Assembly (NCBI GenBank): GCA_016617855.1 | Contig: JAECUM010000795.1 | Location: 1-64,000 of the forward strand | Direction of reading: 5' to 3' | Length of the DNA: 64,000 nt | From: Megalonaias nervosa | Taxonomy: Eukaryota; Mollusca; Bivalvia; Unionida; Unionidae | Shown here: positions 46,321 to 59,183 of the stretch, piece by piece | Layout of the letters: every line of letters starts with the position of its first letter | Numbering within the stretch: the first letter of the stretch is position 1 | Position numbers and translations under genes: made by a program | Notes under the pieces: generated by a model | What the model was told of the DNA's origin: nothing | Database searches by the model: none | What the model saw: the letters and a program-made list of their open reading frames with translations, nothing else

Positions 46321-49119
46321 AGGTGTGTGTATGTGTATTATGAAACAAATTTTTCAGTTTATTTATCTGACATGATATAAATGTGTGCTGCATTATGAGT
46401 CTTCTTTTTTACTGAATTAAAGGTGCCTTACAGTTATATGACACATGCTTTCACAACAAGGGTATGAATTATTTTTGTTGTATATTTATCAAACATATAC
46501 AGGTCAACATACTTCAATACTGAACACTATTCAAAATGATATTCTCTACAATAAAACAATCTTTTTAAATAAAACATTGGTTTATTAGAAGTATTAAAAA
46601 AAATTATTCTTGTGTTGCACAATCGTCCATGGGTCTCTCTAAGCATACCTTGCCAGATGAATTTTGGCAATGTGTTGAAATTGAGCAATTTGAAGCACAA
46701 AATGTGTGTATGGACCATTACCAGTATCTGTTGTCAAGTATCCAAATGGGTAGTAAAAAACAATCATTAAGAACAGGTTTCATATCAATTGCTATGAATA
46801 TAGAGATTTTCACAATGCACATATATCAGAGAATCCATATATTTACAGTTTGTACTAAGTGGTGATTCAGGTGAAATGGTTGCCTTGGCAACATTTTGCC
46901 TAAATAGGGCCAAATAGTGAATTTATCTTGCATTGATTTCACAACATTTCGTCACCTCTGTTTATTTTAGTATAATGCAGTAATAATCAAAGCAAATCGT
47001 TGACGTTTGTGTCAATTTTTATTTTAAAGGAAAAGATGGACATTTTTCAGTATATGTATGTTCCGTAGCCAGTATTGGAGCAACATTCAGTGATCATAAA
47101 CACAAGAAATTGCATTGCTTTCTCTGGAATTCTAGCTGAAAATGCACACATGATCCTTGAAAAATAGGAGAAAATTGAATTTTTGTAGCTCATGATGAAT
47201 CATTGGATGTATCCATGTGCATTACAAATAAAATTTATCATTTTGTCAAATATTGCATCATTTGTATGTATGAAAAACAGACTTCTGCTATGGAAATTGT
47301 GGTCGAGTTTTGTTACAGTAACCTATTTTCAGGGTTGCCATTTTACACAAACTGAAGCAAACTAAAAAGATTATAATCTTCTAATATTCATCAGCCTTCT
47401 AATTATTGGGCATGAAAATATGTACAAAAAAACCCCATCAAACCAATCCCATTAGTTTAAAGTGACTATTTTAACTCACAGTATCTCCAAACTTTTATTG
47501 GGATATTTTTAAAAAATCATCGGGTCACCAAGGGAAATCGGAGTCACCTGGCAGCACTAATTAATCTGGGAAAATCATCCCTAGTGTGCAATATAAAAGA
47601 TAAAAGTAAAACTCTGTTAAAACTTGTATTTGTGTTAGATATATAATGGTAATAACTTGAAGGGGGAACTAGACTTTACGGCATTCCACAAGTCTGGAGC
47701 TTATCAATTGTCAATGTCCTGATTTTTGGTTGTTGACTGTATAAAACACTTCACTAATGGTCAAATCAGATACAGTGGCAAAGTCTGGCTTTTTTATAAT
47801 AATGATATTAAGAAGATAAACATCATACTAGTAAGTAAAGCAATCTGTATGGGGTCAAAATGATAAAATCATCAAGATGAAAATTTGATTTTGCTAAAGA
47901 AGGATTAAAAGGGTAATCCAGTACCATCATATAGAAAATCTATCATAAACCTTGGGATAATGACAAACTGATATCTATATAACTCCTGAATGAAAAAAAT
48001 ACACTTCAAGAAGGGGTTACTAGTCTTGATCCAAAACAAATTAATTTATGCTGGGCTTATCAACTATTAGTCTCATGGGGTCTAGTTAAGCAATTTATAT
48101 AGACTTCTGAAATTGACCCTTCTCTTTTGCTTTGTAAGACCAGAGGCTTGTTCAGCTATTCATCACCATAAGCTGGCTTCTTGGTGGGTCCACAGTGGGC
48201 GATGTAGGGGGTAGGCTTTCTCTATATTATTGCCAACACTGAGAGCTTGCTTCTGTTCACCCAGCATTGATCAGCTGTAATGAATGGTAATTATCTGTCT
48301 TCCATAGAGTCCTCATTCCTTAACTTGGCTGTATACACCTTAATAATTGTTCCCAGTATGTAGAATGCCAGATAAGATCAGATGTTCACCTGGATATTTT
48401 ACAAGTTAGATATAGTGTATCTATTGAGCTTTCTGAAGATGAAATATTAGAGATGGTAGATATTAAAAATCTTTGAACATACTTTTAAAACTTGATCATG
48501 TAGAGGTATACATTCTTGACCAGGTCCATATAAAAGTATATACAGTTTGTGAAGAAAGAAAGACACAAGTATAATAAAGCATTTTTTTTAATGCCTTGGA
48601 CCGTTATTATAATAGATTTACTCACCTGTTTCCATGAAAATGATAGATTATTTCAAAAGGTTAGTAACAAGACAAATATGGTTAAAATTTTAAGGAGAGA
48701 AGGTTAAAACCAGGAAATTAACATTTCATCCACCTTTAGAGAGACGTGAAAGGCAAACAGTATTGGCATCTGGCATTCACAGAATGAGACATTGTTGAGT
48801 AATGGGTGGAAAATGGATTCATAAATAAGTGACTGGATTGATTTTGTTTTCCACTGGGGGTTTGTACTTTCAATCTTGACTGTGTCCCCCACATTGCTAT
48901 TAGAGTGCTCATCAAAATCGACCTAATTGATGTAAAGCATGCTTCTAAATAAAGATCAAATCCATCAGTACAGAATGCATGCACTGAAATAGATGACTCC
49001 TACAACGATTTTCAAATCAATGGTTTCCTGCATAGAAATAATGTCAGCGGTGTGATGGGGCATGCTGACAGTAATTGAAGTGGTCTTGAAGGCCTTTTAT
49101 TATATTAATTTACGTATAC

Positions 49120-49230
49120 ATTTAGTGCTGAATACGTTAATAGCTGTGCATGGTATAGACCCATATCTGCCTTCACATAATGCACTTATTGGTGAGATTC
49201 TGTGTTGTATGCTCGATATAGACAGTAAAT
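49120..49230. mobile_element. Hairpin MITE, family 1, possible relic
   Basis: The words TAGACCCATATCTGCC, TCACATAATGCACTTATTGG and GATATAGACAG recall the family. The outer arms are not recognisable. Confidence 0.35.
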
Positions 49231-49779
49231 CACCATACATGTATTTTAGCATCGTTAAATTTGTTTTAATTTATAATTTGGCCATAGAAATGAAATGAAC
49301 TTTTAGAGAATTACTGATGTCAGAATTCATTATTATATCAAAATGGTTTACAGTTTTCACCTTCTTAATAACATAGTAATAAACATCTTGAAAAAAAAAA
49401 TTAACAGGAATGTTTAAAAAAAATATCCATATGCCTGCACAGTTATTACCAACAAGACTGGAAAATGCTTAAATAGTAATCAAAATAAATTGTTATGACT
49501 TTTTAGTACCTTTACTAATGTGTTAAACTTGCCGCGTGCCCCCCCCCCCCTTAAAAATCCACATGACCAGAAATATAAAACTGCTACTGGTCCTTTCCAT
49601 AACCTACTGGTCCTAAATTTTGTTATTAAAGGAGACAAACTGTAGTCGGTGGTTTGAAATTAAATGTGGGTAGAAGTGAATATTGACCGTAGTGAATCTA
49701 TTTATGTAATGAAACATGGGGAAAAAAGAAAAACGTAAAATAAGATATTCATATCATATATCAGATTTATTTAAAAAAT

Positions 49780-50240
49780 AAATTGAATTCAATGTAACAT
49801 GGCCACTGTTTACAGCAAGGACAATGATGCCTATTGTCCGCTGATCCAGATCCAAAAATAACTCATCTGGAGACGGGATATCAGAATTGTTGCTGTCATT
49901 AAAGTCTGTGTGAGAATCAAGAGCCCCAGCCTCCAAAGATGATGCTTTGGTATCCTAAGTAGAGTGGCCCTGAAGTTAGGCCTGCAGAATGATGTGTTCC
50001 AGCAGTTGATTGCAGGAAGTGATTAAAATGCATCCACATCAGCAGAAGTCAGCTAAACAGTGAACAGCATTGTCATGGTCTTGGCAAGCATTCTGTTTAT
50101 GTGTTCCACACCAATTCACTAACCCAGCTATTTTCAAAACATCATTTTCATTTGTTTTATTTTTCCTTGGCAGTGTTTGCCTTTTAGCCTTAGGCAACTT
50201 TGAGACTTCCAAATCTGCGTATGTTGATGTTGGGAATTGG
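49780..50240 (-). pseudogene. Unassigned coding remnant
   Basis: One - strand frame reads TYADLEVSKLPKAKRQTLPR, KNKTNENDVLKIAGLVNWCG, THKQNACQDHDNAVHCLADF and then stops. A later frame (49936-49754) reads SLEAGALDSHTDFNDSNNSD, IPSPDELFLDLDQ. Both are protein-like, Lys/Arg-rich then acidic, with Cys/His residues. They may be one gene broken by stops. No family was recognised. Confidence 0.3.
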
Positions 50241-51719
50241 ATCTAGCACAAATCCTCAGGCATTCAATGACACTAAAAAAATTTAAACTGGAATTACACT
50301 TGTCTCTTGAACACAGATTACACATGACTTATTTTCTCATCTCATCCAGTTTTGTGAGTAGTCAGCCAAACCAATTTACCTTTATTGTTCACTTGGTGTC
50401 TAAGATCATGAAATATCCAGTTTGTAGATTAAAGTTACTCATACCTTAAGATCCAGCTGGTCATATGGACTGGCAGTGATTTCGCCTGCTGGTTATACTC
50501 ATTGCAAGTGTGTGACAAATTTATATCTTTTATTGTCTGAAACATGTCAGTGATAAACTAACAATATAAATTCATTATGTCATCAATTTTGAATTATACA
50601 GTAACTTTTATTCCTTCTTACTGAGGTTACTAAATGATACTTTAACCTGCTATTAGAGTAATAATTAATATTTTCTACATCATTTGGGGTACATTTATTT
50701 ATTTGATCTTCATGTAACCACAAGATGAGCTGAGAAAGACAAAAGGCCCTGGTTCAAATTTTTGGTGACCTCATTTGAAAATCTTGGAAGTATTGTAGCA
50801 TTTGTGAACAAGAAAGATACTCAGGTTGGCCAAATTATTTAGGAGCCATTATCTGTGTAAACTGTCCAGTCCACAGGGGGTTTCATACTTGGTTGTCTTG
50901 GGATGGAGGAAAAACATGCTATTGTGAATTGAAGCATGGGAGGTGGCTTTACCTTGACAACTTCTCATTAGGGGGTGGCTCTACTAAGCCAAGTAAACAT
51001 TCTACCTGTATTTCACCTGTCGTTTTGGTGTAAGGGACAACTGTTAATAAGTGATTATACTCCACAGGGGGTCCTCGCTGAGACTGTTGATTACACACAC
51101 AACACCAGATCAAGCCAAGGCAATGTTTTCCCAATTGATTTTGGTTTTTCATTGTTAACTGATTACAGGTAGATGAGTGACCTGACTAAGCACGTAGAAT
51201 GGATTAGTGTTCTTGTTCCACTAGGTGGGGGATGGGTGGAGACCATTTATGCCTCAACTAAACAAGGTTACAGCTGTGTTATGTAATTTTTACGGCATTT
51301 TTCACCTGAAGTAGAGCAGTAAAACTTTTGAATGGATTTTTGAAGCATGTGTATATTACTTTTAACAGACTTGAGATCTTTTATGATAAAAATGTTTTAC
51401 AATTTCAACTAAAAGCCCTAATGAGAAATTTTATACTGTTAATTGTAGTCAAAATTAGCAGGATGAGCACCCACAGGTACGGAATTTAAGGTTGCCACAT
51501 ATTTCTCATGCAGATGGAAAGATAGAAAGTTCAAATCACTGAAGTTATTAAAATTGAGTTAAGTTTCCAGTGTGTGGTAGTTTTCTTGAGAAATGCAGCA
51601 AATTCCGAGTTGTAGACTTCACGAGTTTGTTGCATATCAGGGTTACAAGTTACGCTTGCTCACATGACAATTGCCAAATAGTTCTGTTTGGAGAACACGT
51701 AGATTTCCCAGCAGTGGTG

Positions 51720-52020
51720 TGCATGGTTCCCATGGGTCATGGAAAAGTCTTGGAATTTAAAAATGAATTTCAAGAGCCTTGAAAATTCATGGAATTTCTC
51801 AAAACGTTACACAGTTTTATGAAAGTCGTGCAGCTTCTGACATTGGAGTTTAAAAAAAATTGATAACTGCCAATTTCATAGAGCAACAAACATTAGTTTA
51901 AAAAAAAACATGGTTTGAACACAATACATTTCCTGTTGATAAATGGTCCTTGAGTTTTGTGAAATGGCCCAGGAAAAGTTTTGGAAAAGTCATGTAATTT
52001 GTTTTTGTTAAGTCTGCTAG
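51720..52020 (+). repeat. Dispersed repeat, copy 2
   Basis: The partner of 32140-32410, sharing ATGGTCCTTGAGTTTTGTGA, TTTTGGAAAAGTCATG and AATTTGTTTTTGTTAAGTCTG. It also has an internal doubling of the AAAGTC-TGGAATTT word. Confidence 0.55.
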
Positions 52021-52269
52021 GGATAATGTGTGCATAATGTAGAAAAATCAAAATGTCATTATTGTAGAACCCATGTTAGTGGGAATCAAGGTATAGCATG
52101 AACTTTCCAGTGCAAGCACTTGGGTAAATGGTTTACAAATTTTATTTGATTATACATGTATTTCCTTAAAACCACAATAGATTCTCATCGTACTTGGCAT
52201 TTATCGTTATGGAGCTAAGACAGTTAACTCTAGGAAGTGCTTGCTTATTCCTTTGACCTCAGAGTGCAA

Positions 52270-53765
52270 GTCACAGCCATAATAAATTTCCACAGACATG
52301 GAGAACTGTCAAGGTAACACTGTTACATAAAACGGGAACAAAATATGATGTAAATAACTACAGACCCATCTCTATTCTTCGTTGTCTTTCCAAATTACTA
52401 GAAAAACATGTACATGATTCTCTTCTCAACTATTTGAACACGGTGATCATATTCATGATAATCAGTCTGGCTTTTGATAGGATCACTCAAGTGACACTGC
52501 ACTTATATCTGTGATTGATAAATGGCCGATCTATCCTTGGACCTCTGTTATTCATTCTGTTTATTAAATACTTAACTCTACACATGTTGCCTCTTTTCTT
52601 CCCATTAATTACATTCTAGCAAGATAGGAAATTAAGTTTCTTCCACTGACCTCTATACAGATAATATTACACCAAGTCAGGTAAAACCAAAACTGTCTCT
52701 AAAATAATTTACAAGATGCTTTTAACAAACTTGGTGTTAACTGGACAAAGTATGGTGCAAAGAAAACGGTATGATCTTAAATACAGAAAAAACAAAAGCC
52801 CTGCTAGTTGCAACAGAACAAATGAGCAAAGCTAGATAGCAACAAAATCCAATTCTATCTGATAATGGAATTTTTCAAAACCTTGCAAAACATGTCATAA
52901 AATTCTTGATGTATTCATAGATAACAAGCTTACTTGGTCTATTCACATTAAACATATTTTTAAAAAAAGTTAATTATCTTTTACTGCTGAGGAAAATCAA
53001 AACATATACTTCATTGCAGTATAGGGTCATCTTTTATAAAGTTATATTCAGCCATATTTGGACTATTGTAACATAAATTGTGGTAATTACAAATACTTCT
53101 AATTCAAACAACAAAACTTTTTAAGACTCCAAAAGAGGGTATACCTTTTAATTCTAGACAATTCCAGGACACAATGAATAAATAATAAAAAATTGTTGAC
53201 AATGCATGAAAGACTATTTCTTAGAAAAGCCAGTTTATGTATACACTGTCCAAACGAGTCATTGCTGTCTACATAAGGAATATCTTTTACCAGAGAGATG
53301 CAGATGGTACTCCAAATGTAAGGTTCATTAGTAGTAAAAGTTACATTATACCAAGACCAAAGAAAGAATTGTTTAAAAAAGTTTTCAGTATACTGGACCA
53401 CTAGTATATAACATTCCCAGTGAAATAAGGCAGCCTTGTAGCATTTCTTCTTTTCATAATCGACATCTAGTAATATAAATACAGCCTGCTTTTCTATACT
53501 TTTGCATTGTTTTCACAGTTGAATTTTTCAATACAGGATTATATTTTATATGTGTTATGTGTTCACAGATGCCTGTGCATATTTTCCAGGCTTGATACTT
53601 TAATTTTTAGAATATTTAATTCTTTAGTGACAAGTCAAATTTATTACATCATGCTGTATATACTGTATTTATTGTATATAGCTGCTAGAAGGCATCAAGG
53701 TAGATTATTTCTCTAATTGAGTTAAATAGTCCTTATTAAAATTATTATTATTGTCATTTATTGAA
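52270..53765 (+). mobile_element. Decayed non-LTR retrotransposon (CR1/Jockey-like RT)
   Basis: Reads across several frames in LINE order: WRTVKVTLLHKTG, NNYRPISILRCLSKLLEKHV, HDNQSGF, then after an internal deletion SILGPLLFILF, YTDNITPSQ (the YADD position, altered), LNTEKTKALLVATEQ, VFIDNKLTWSIHI, a PYLDYCNIN block, and a 3' end AARRHQGRLFL followed by an ATTATTATT tail. The catalytic aspartates are lost or displaced and stops are frequent, so it is inactive. It is older than the LINE at 16904-18713 and of a different subfamily. Confidence 0.75.
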
Positions 53766-53989
53766 ATTTTTTGATTTTGGTTCAAGTTTTTTTAATTTGC
53801 TTAAATTTATTAAATCCCTTGATGGATTTTCTTCATAATTTGGATGAATGATTATGAAGCTAACAATTAATTTGGTGACATGCACAGTTGCTGATTTGAT
53901 CTTGTGATCAAGGTCAATGTTTCATAAAATTTATATTTAAGATTTGGTACAGGTTTTTTTTTTGCTTGTATTTCCCAAACAGCTTGACT

Positions 53990-54222
53990 GCTGTGGTGGC
54001 TTATGAGGTTAGAGTATCCACCTTGGATGTGGGAGGTTGGGGGTTCGAACCCTGGCTGAGTCATAATAGAGGCTTATAAGAATGGTACTAGCAGTGGCCT
54101 TGCTTGGTGCTCAGCATTAAGAGGTTATTGTTAGGACTGGTCAGCCTGGTGTCAGGATAATGTGTCTGGATGGGACATCATGCTACATGTTGGCAGCATG
54201 ATGCCCCAGTGCTAGACATCAC
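53990..54222 (+). mobile_element. tRNA-derived SINE, family 2, + strand copy
   Basis: A-box-like TGGCTTATGAGGTTAGAGT (53997-54015), B box GGTTCGAACCC (54042-54052), then the body shared with 40380-40590 (AGGCTTATAAGAATGGTACTA, GCATTAAGAGGTTATTGTTAGG, GCCTGGTGTCAGGATAATG, CCCCAGTGCTAGACAT). The match to a second, oppositely oriented copy establishes it as a family. Confidence 0.85.
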
Positions 54223-55627
54223 TATAAACTGCCACACTGCAGACATCATAATGATATGACCGGAAAAATTTTAAACCTACGTTAAAAATCCAAATCACAC
54301 ACACCTAAACAGTTCGACAGATTTTCTTAATACTTGGTGTGAATGGTTATGAATCTTACTTATTTGTTTGACCTTGGGTCAAAATCACACTTATACAGCA
54401 ATATTTTGATTGTGTCATGAAGCTCCTGGTCTTGATTAAAGTTCTGCAATGGACTGGGAAGGTGGGGGTTACTTCATCCTGCTTATAGTGCATAGAAAAT
54501 TGCCTGACTGTTTCCCACATGGAGAAATGCTTATTAAAGTCAGTGTCTGGAAATATTACTGTCAATTGTTCTTTACTCTCCATAGATTCCTGCAATACTT
54601 GTACAGGTAATAAAGTACATGTCACATGTCAAGGTGCCCTAGATCCAAGATAGTTATGAAGCTGATGGTGGTTATGATGATGTACTTATGACCATTTTTG
54701 TTATGATTCACCAATATATATGCTCAGTAAAAGCTAAATTAGGACAGCGTATAAATAAAATTTATTGACATCCCTAGATTTTTAATATTTCATGCTCACT
54801 GGAAAATATATGCATTAAAATGTTGGGGTTTTTTTTATAAAAAAAATGAACATTTGGAAGTATTCAGTCTTGACCAATTTTTTTTACTAATTATAGCTAA
54901 ATATAGTTTTGCATTACAAGGTAGCACCATTGTTTCAGGACTTGATGACATCACAATTCATGAGGGACTAAACAGAGTGACATTAAAGAAACAGGATAAT
55001 TAGTACTGTAATGTTGACATTCTATACACTTTAAGAACACGGCTAAAAAGTAGAGGTCTTGCAGCGAGATCTCTTTTTAGGTAAGAAAATTGCCAGTTCA
55101 AAATGAGAGTTTGCATCCAGATGTGAGATTTTCTCTGGTCCAAACATAAAGATAGATAAAACTTTTAAAAATTGGGGCAGGTTTGCAATTTGGGGAAAAA
55201 TGGCATTTGAGGGCTGAAAATCATGTGTCCTTTAAGCTCAATAAAAATAAGTCCAATTTTCTCCCATCTGTTAACCAATCCAAAACAATGTGTATATAAA
55301 CTGGTGATATGAAAGTCTCGGAATCAGACTGGATTGGATTCAGTCATAAGTAACAAGGAAGCTTTGTGCTTGAACCCGTCTTGGATGAAAATGATCTCAT
55401 TATTGACGAGTTGATAAACAGTTAATTAAGGAAACTGAAAATAAATTATGCAAGTGGATTTGGAACTTGAAAAGTGTTTTTTCTAAAGTCATTTCTTCTG
55501 TGCACACTTTCTCTAAAAGTTAAAGTAGGCCCCAGAGGTAAATTTTGTCTCACAAGAAAAGGCTGAGGCAGAAATTGTGATATTACACTTGCTAATAGCT
55601 AATCATGTTTGGAGATCATGGTACTTT

Positions 55628-55649
55628 TATATGATGGTACCATCATATA
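55628..55649. repeat. Perfect 22-bp palindrome in a cluster of related words
   Basis: A palindrome centred on GGTACC with arms TATATGAT/ATCATATA. The half-word CAGTACCATCATATA recurs at 55656-55670, and GATCATGGTAC flanks on both sides. The same half-word is also found near 47920. Confidence 0.9.
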
Positions 55650-56930
55650 CTAGTTCAGTACCATCATATACCAGTACCATGAGATCATGGTACTGGCTCA
55701 GTCTCAGTTATGAAGAAAATTTTCAAAATGTTAATTTTTCAAGCTTTTTGTAGAACATTTTGTGTAAATAAAACTAAATTTCTCCAATAAAATTTACTCC
55801 AGAAGATATTACAAAATTGACTTGTATAATAAATGGGGAGTTAGAAGTAAGGCTTGGTTTGCCGTTATATGCACCTTCACTCTAGAATGATCCTACCAGC
55901 CACTAATGTAGAAGTGTATTAATTGCACGGTCATTTAAAATGACAAGTATTGCTTAATAAGTTCACAATTTATCATTAAAGAAAAAATGCCATTGTTTTC
56001 ATTTTTAATATCTAAATAAATAAAGAGAAAAAATAGGGATTTTGCAATTGTTCTGTGTCACGCAAGGAATTGTTATGAAGAGCTTTCTAAGTTGCCCTTA
56101 TTGTTGATTTTTGTGGAGGCATACTGCAAGCAATATCCATTCAAATCCTTCTAAACAAGGAAAAATGGATTTTGACAAATCATTCAGGCAATCAATCAGG
56201 CAATATGATAGAGCATGCAAAAGAGAGAGGAAGAATATTGAAAAATAAGACATTTCATTTCATAACAACTTCATACACGTATCTCCATGAAACTTTTTCT
56301 TTATAAATTGATGATGAAGAAATATGAGTTGTAATATTAAATAGAACATGGTGAAACTTTTTTATTATGGTTATATAATTGTAAAGAACTGCATTTTATT
56401 TTTGATGCATTATTGTTGATAAGTTTGAATAAAACTAGGGATCTGATGTACTGGTTTTTTCGGTGTTAGTGTACATACATATAAAAGTTGTAAATATGTC
56501 TAGATTGGTCTTCTGCATTTTAATGCACAGTATTTTTACAATTCTTTTAAATAATTATCATAATTTTTTTCATGTTTCTGTCAATCTGTTAGTGACCATA
56601 CTGACTTGGTATATTATTAGACATTTCAGTTTCTTCATTTCAACAGGATCATTCTTCATTTCATAACCTATCACAAATTTCTTACACCATAATAATTTCT
56701 AAATTGTTTGCTCTATAAATATATCACATGTGCATAGATATTAGGGGCAGGTAATCTACTCCTCCAACTTTTGTGAGGGTCATTTATTTAAATGTCTCAT
56801 TTATAAACAGTGCATCAGAAATTCAGAATAAAGAATTTGAGGTTTTCATGTATGGATGGTTCAGAATAATTTGAAACAGAAACCTCTGTAATTGTTTTCT
56901 ACACTTAGGTGTATTTAGCATGATTTTTTG

Positions 56931-57135
56931 TACCATGTGTATTCGCTTGTAAGACAAGTCTATATGCAGACTATCTGTACACAGACCCAGATCTGCCATT
57001 GCATAATGCATTGGCAGATTTGAGTCTATGCAGTTTGTTGGGAGTAGTCAGTAGAATAAAATATGCATTATGCCTCTGTAGATCAGGGTCTTTCATGTTT
57101 GCTCTTTGACTGAACTTATAAGTGCATATATATAG
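56931..57135. mobile_element. Hairpin MITE, family 1, long form
   Basis: The outer arm TACCATGTGTATTCGCTTGT pairs with the right end ACTTATAAGTGCATATATA. It has two internal hairpins, the first CAGACCCAGATCTGCCATTG with GCATTGGCAGATTTGAGTCT, the second around TATGCATTATGCCTCTGTAG with CAGGGTC. Confidence 0.8.
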
Positions 57136-57705
57136 CATTATAGAAGGAAGTTACATCTTGTAAGAGAGTAGTATCATATTGGCAGTATTGAGGTGAAATA
57201 GTTGGGATTCATCTTGTAAAGATTTACCTTCGCATGCATTGTAATTTTTTTGTAGACATATCTGAAAAGCACTGTGAGCTTGTAAGTAGTCCATAGTTCT
57301 ATAAGCTATAAAACCTTTGCCTGTTAATCTTAATCAGCCTGATAGGGGGTTGTTCCAACATTGTCCACAAACATTTTTTGCAACACTAAAGGACATCATT
57401 TTTGTCATTGCTGCCATTATCTTTGTAAAATTTATGACACCTAGGTAGTGGCATATCAAACTGCTATGAGGCATTTATAAGATTCTGAGACCTCCTGCAG
57501 CAGGTGCTAATTGAGGCATGCAAGGCCTATATTATTATTCATATTGTACAATACATGCATTTCTTCTTGGTAAAACTGATATCATTGATAGCACAATAAT
57601 GTAATACAAAAGACACCCACATCTTATCATAGGTGTGATGCACTGTACGGGGCAATGTGTATAAATAATAATGCAATGAAATTGTTGCCACAGGTGTATA
57701 TTATA

Positions 57706-57926
57706 TACCTTGTGTACTCGCCTATAATATGAGTTCAACAGCAACCTGCTTGTACCCAGATGTGCTGTTGCATAATGTGCTGGCACACTTGGATCTGTGC
57801 CATTTGTTAGGAATAATCAATAGAAGAAACAGCATAGACCCTGATCTGTAGGTGTATTATGCTATGGCAGATCATGATCATTGTTGTTTGCAGCTGGACT
57901 TGACTTATAAGCAAGTATATATGGTA
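57706..57926. mobile_element. Hairpin MITE, family 1, long form
   Basis: Ends TACCTTGTGTACTCGCC and CTTATAAGCAAGTATATATGG followed by TA. Two internal hairpins: ACCCAGATGTGCTGTTGCA with TGCTGGCACACTTGGAT, and GACCCTGATCTGTAGG with CTATGGCAGATCATG. Confidence 0.85.
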
Positions 57927-58956
57927 CACATGTTGCCTCTTTTCTTCCCATCAATTGCAGTCTTGCAAGCAATGATAGGACTGACCCAACAGTGTTGAAA
58001 AGTTTTGATAAAACTTATGTTGCAATTAATTAGACCATTTTATTTTATTTTCTAGTTGAAGAGTGAGAATTGATTAGTAATCTGTTCTTATAGCCATTCA
58101 TTGATTAATATGTTTCCATAATTGGTCTTGTTCACCAGGAGAACATCAAAGATCAAATTAAATTAGTTAATCATCCATTGCTGCTATTGTCATCAGAGGT
58201 GATGACCTTGATAAATTCTACGGAAGTATAACAATTTCATTGGGGTAAAATCTGTACCTTTCTGTTGTGCTCCAAGGATTGCATCCTTTCGATTTTATGA
58301 CAAATTGTTCATATTTTTTTCAGTGTGTTCTATAATACAACAAGCATTTTAACAACAAATGTAGAAATACACTATTTCATATTCCAAATAGAATGTCTTC
58401 GATGTGAACAGTAATGTTGTTTGCCACATACAGTGGATAGCAAAACGTGTAACTTCATTGAAATTGTCAGCTTGTCTCAAGGTGGTTTGACCAAATTCAA
58501 CAAAGGCAGACTGATAAGAAGCTTTCAAATTTATACAATTATGCTGAGTTACTATCATGATTTACCATCTGATATGGATGAATGTACAAAAATAGAGAAA
58601 CCTTTAAACAATTGTTTTTATAACCTATGCAATTGGCAGCATAGAAATAGATTCCTACGAAAAACATCCCATTAATCCTGATGTCTTGGCCAACTGCTTT
58701 TGTGTTCAGTGGATTGGTTTTTCATAGCTGAATTGTTTTGAGCAATCTTTTCATTATATGTGCCTTTATTTAGTTATTGCACATTGAAAAAACATTGGCT
58801 TGATTTAGATTGAAGAGTGAACTTTTGTTTATTTGGAATTAAAAAGAAAAACTTTATCCTGAAATGCAAAAATAAAAAGCTTAAAAAGTTTTAATTACAC
58901 TATTTTTTGGATAATGAGATGATTTTCTTTATTTAAAATATTCATGTTTATTTCAG

Positions 58957-59091
58957 GCTGCAAGGCCCTGATCCCCTGGACTATATCAGTATGTATGCAA
59001 ATCCTGGAGAACCAGACAGGGGAATCCCTCCACATTGGCATTACATTAGCTTTGGTCTCTCAGATCTGCATGGTGATGGCAGGGTACATGA
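58957..59091 (+). CDS. SUFU: Suppressor of fused, coding exon 2
   Basis: The acceptor TTTATTTCAG precedes G|CTG, completing the split Trp codon. The exon is 135 nt, the same length as I recall for human exon 2. It reads LQGPDPLDYISMYANPGEPD, RGIPPHWHYISFGLSDLHGD, GRVHE, all within the conserved N-terminal SUFU domain; the GPDPLDY, HWHYISFGLSDL and RVHE blocks are almost invariant in animals. It ends CAT GA|GTAAGT, phase 2, so the next exon must complete the Glu codon. That exon lies beyond the window. Confidence 0.96.
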
Positions 59092-59183
59092 GTAAGTATT
59101 GTTCTCACAAAGTTTTTGAATTTTACATTGTAAGCTGAAGTCTTATCATTCTGACTTCGTCTACTACGAGAGAAAAAAATAAT

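Larger units (their letters stand above)
26259..58956 (+). other. SUFU: SUFU intron 1 (about 32.7 kb)
   Basis: It begins GTAAGTG and ends TTTATTTCAG, both standard splice sites, and exons on either side join in frame through the split Trp codon. It is packed with MITEs, SINEs, a TIR element, a decayed LINE and small coding remnants, listed separately. Stretches between those entries are AT-rich with nothing recognised. No further SUFU-like exon was found inside, which agrees with human exons 1 and 2 being directly adjacent in the mRNA. Confidence 0.9.

Noticed and set aside
58421..58675. 84-codon frame just upstream of SUFU exon 2
   Set aside because: No SUFU similarity, no flanking splice sites in the right phase, overlaps a frame on the other strand.
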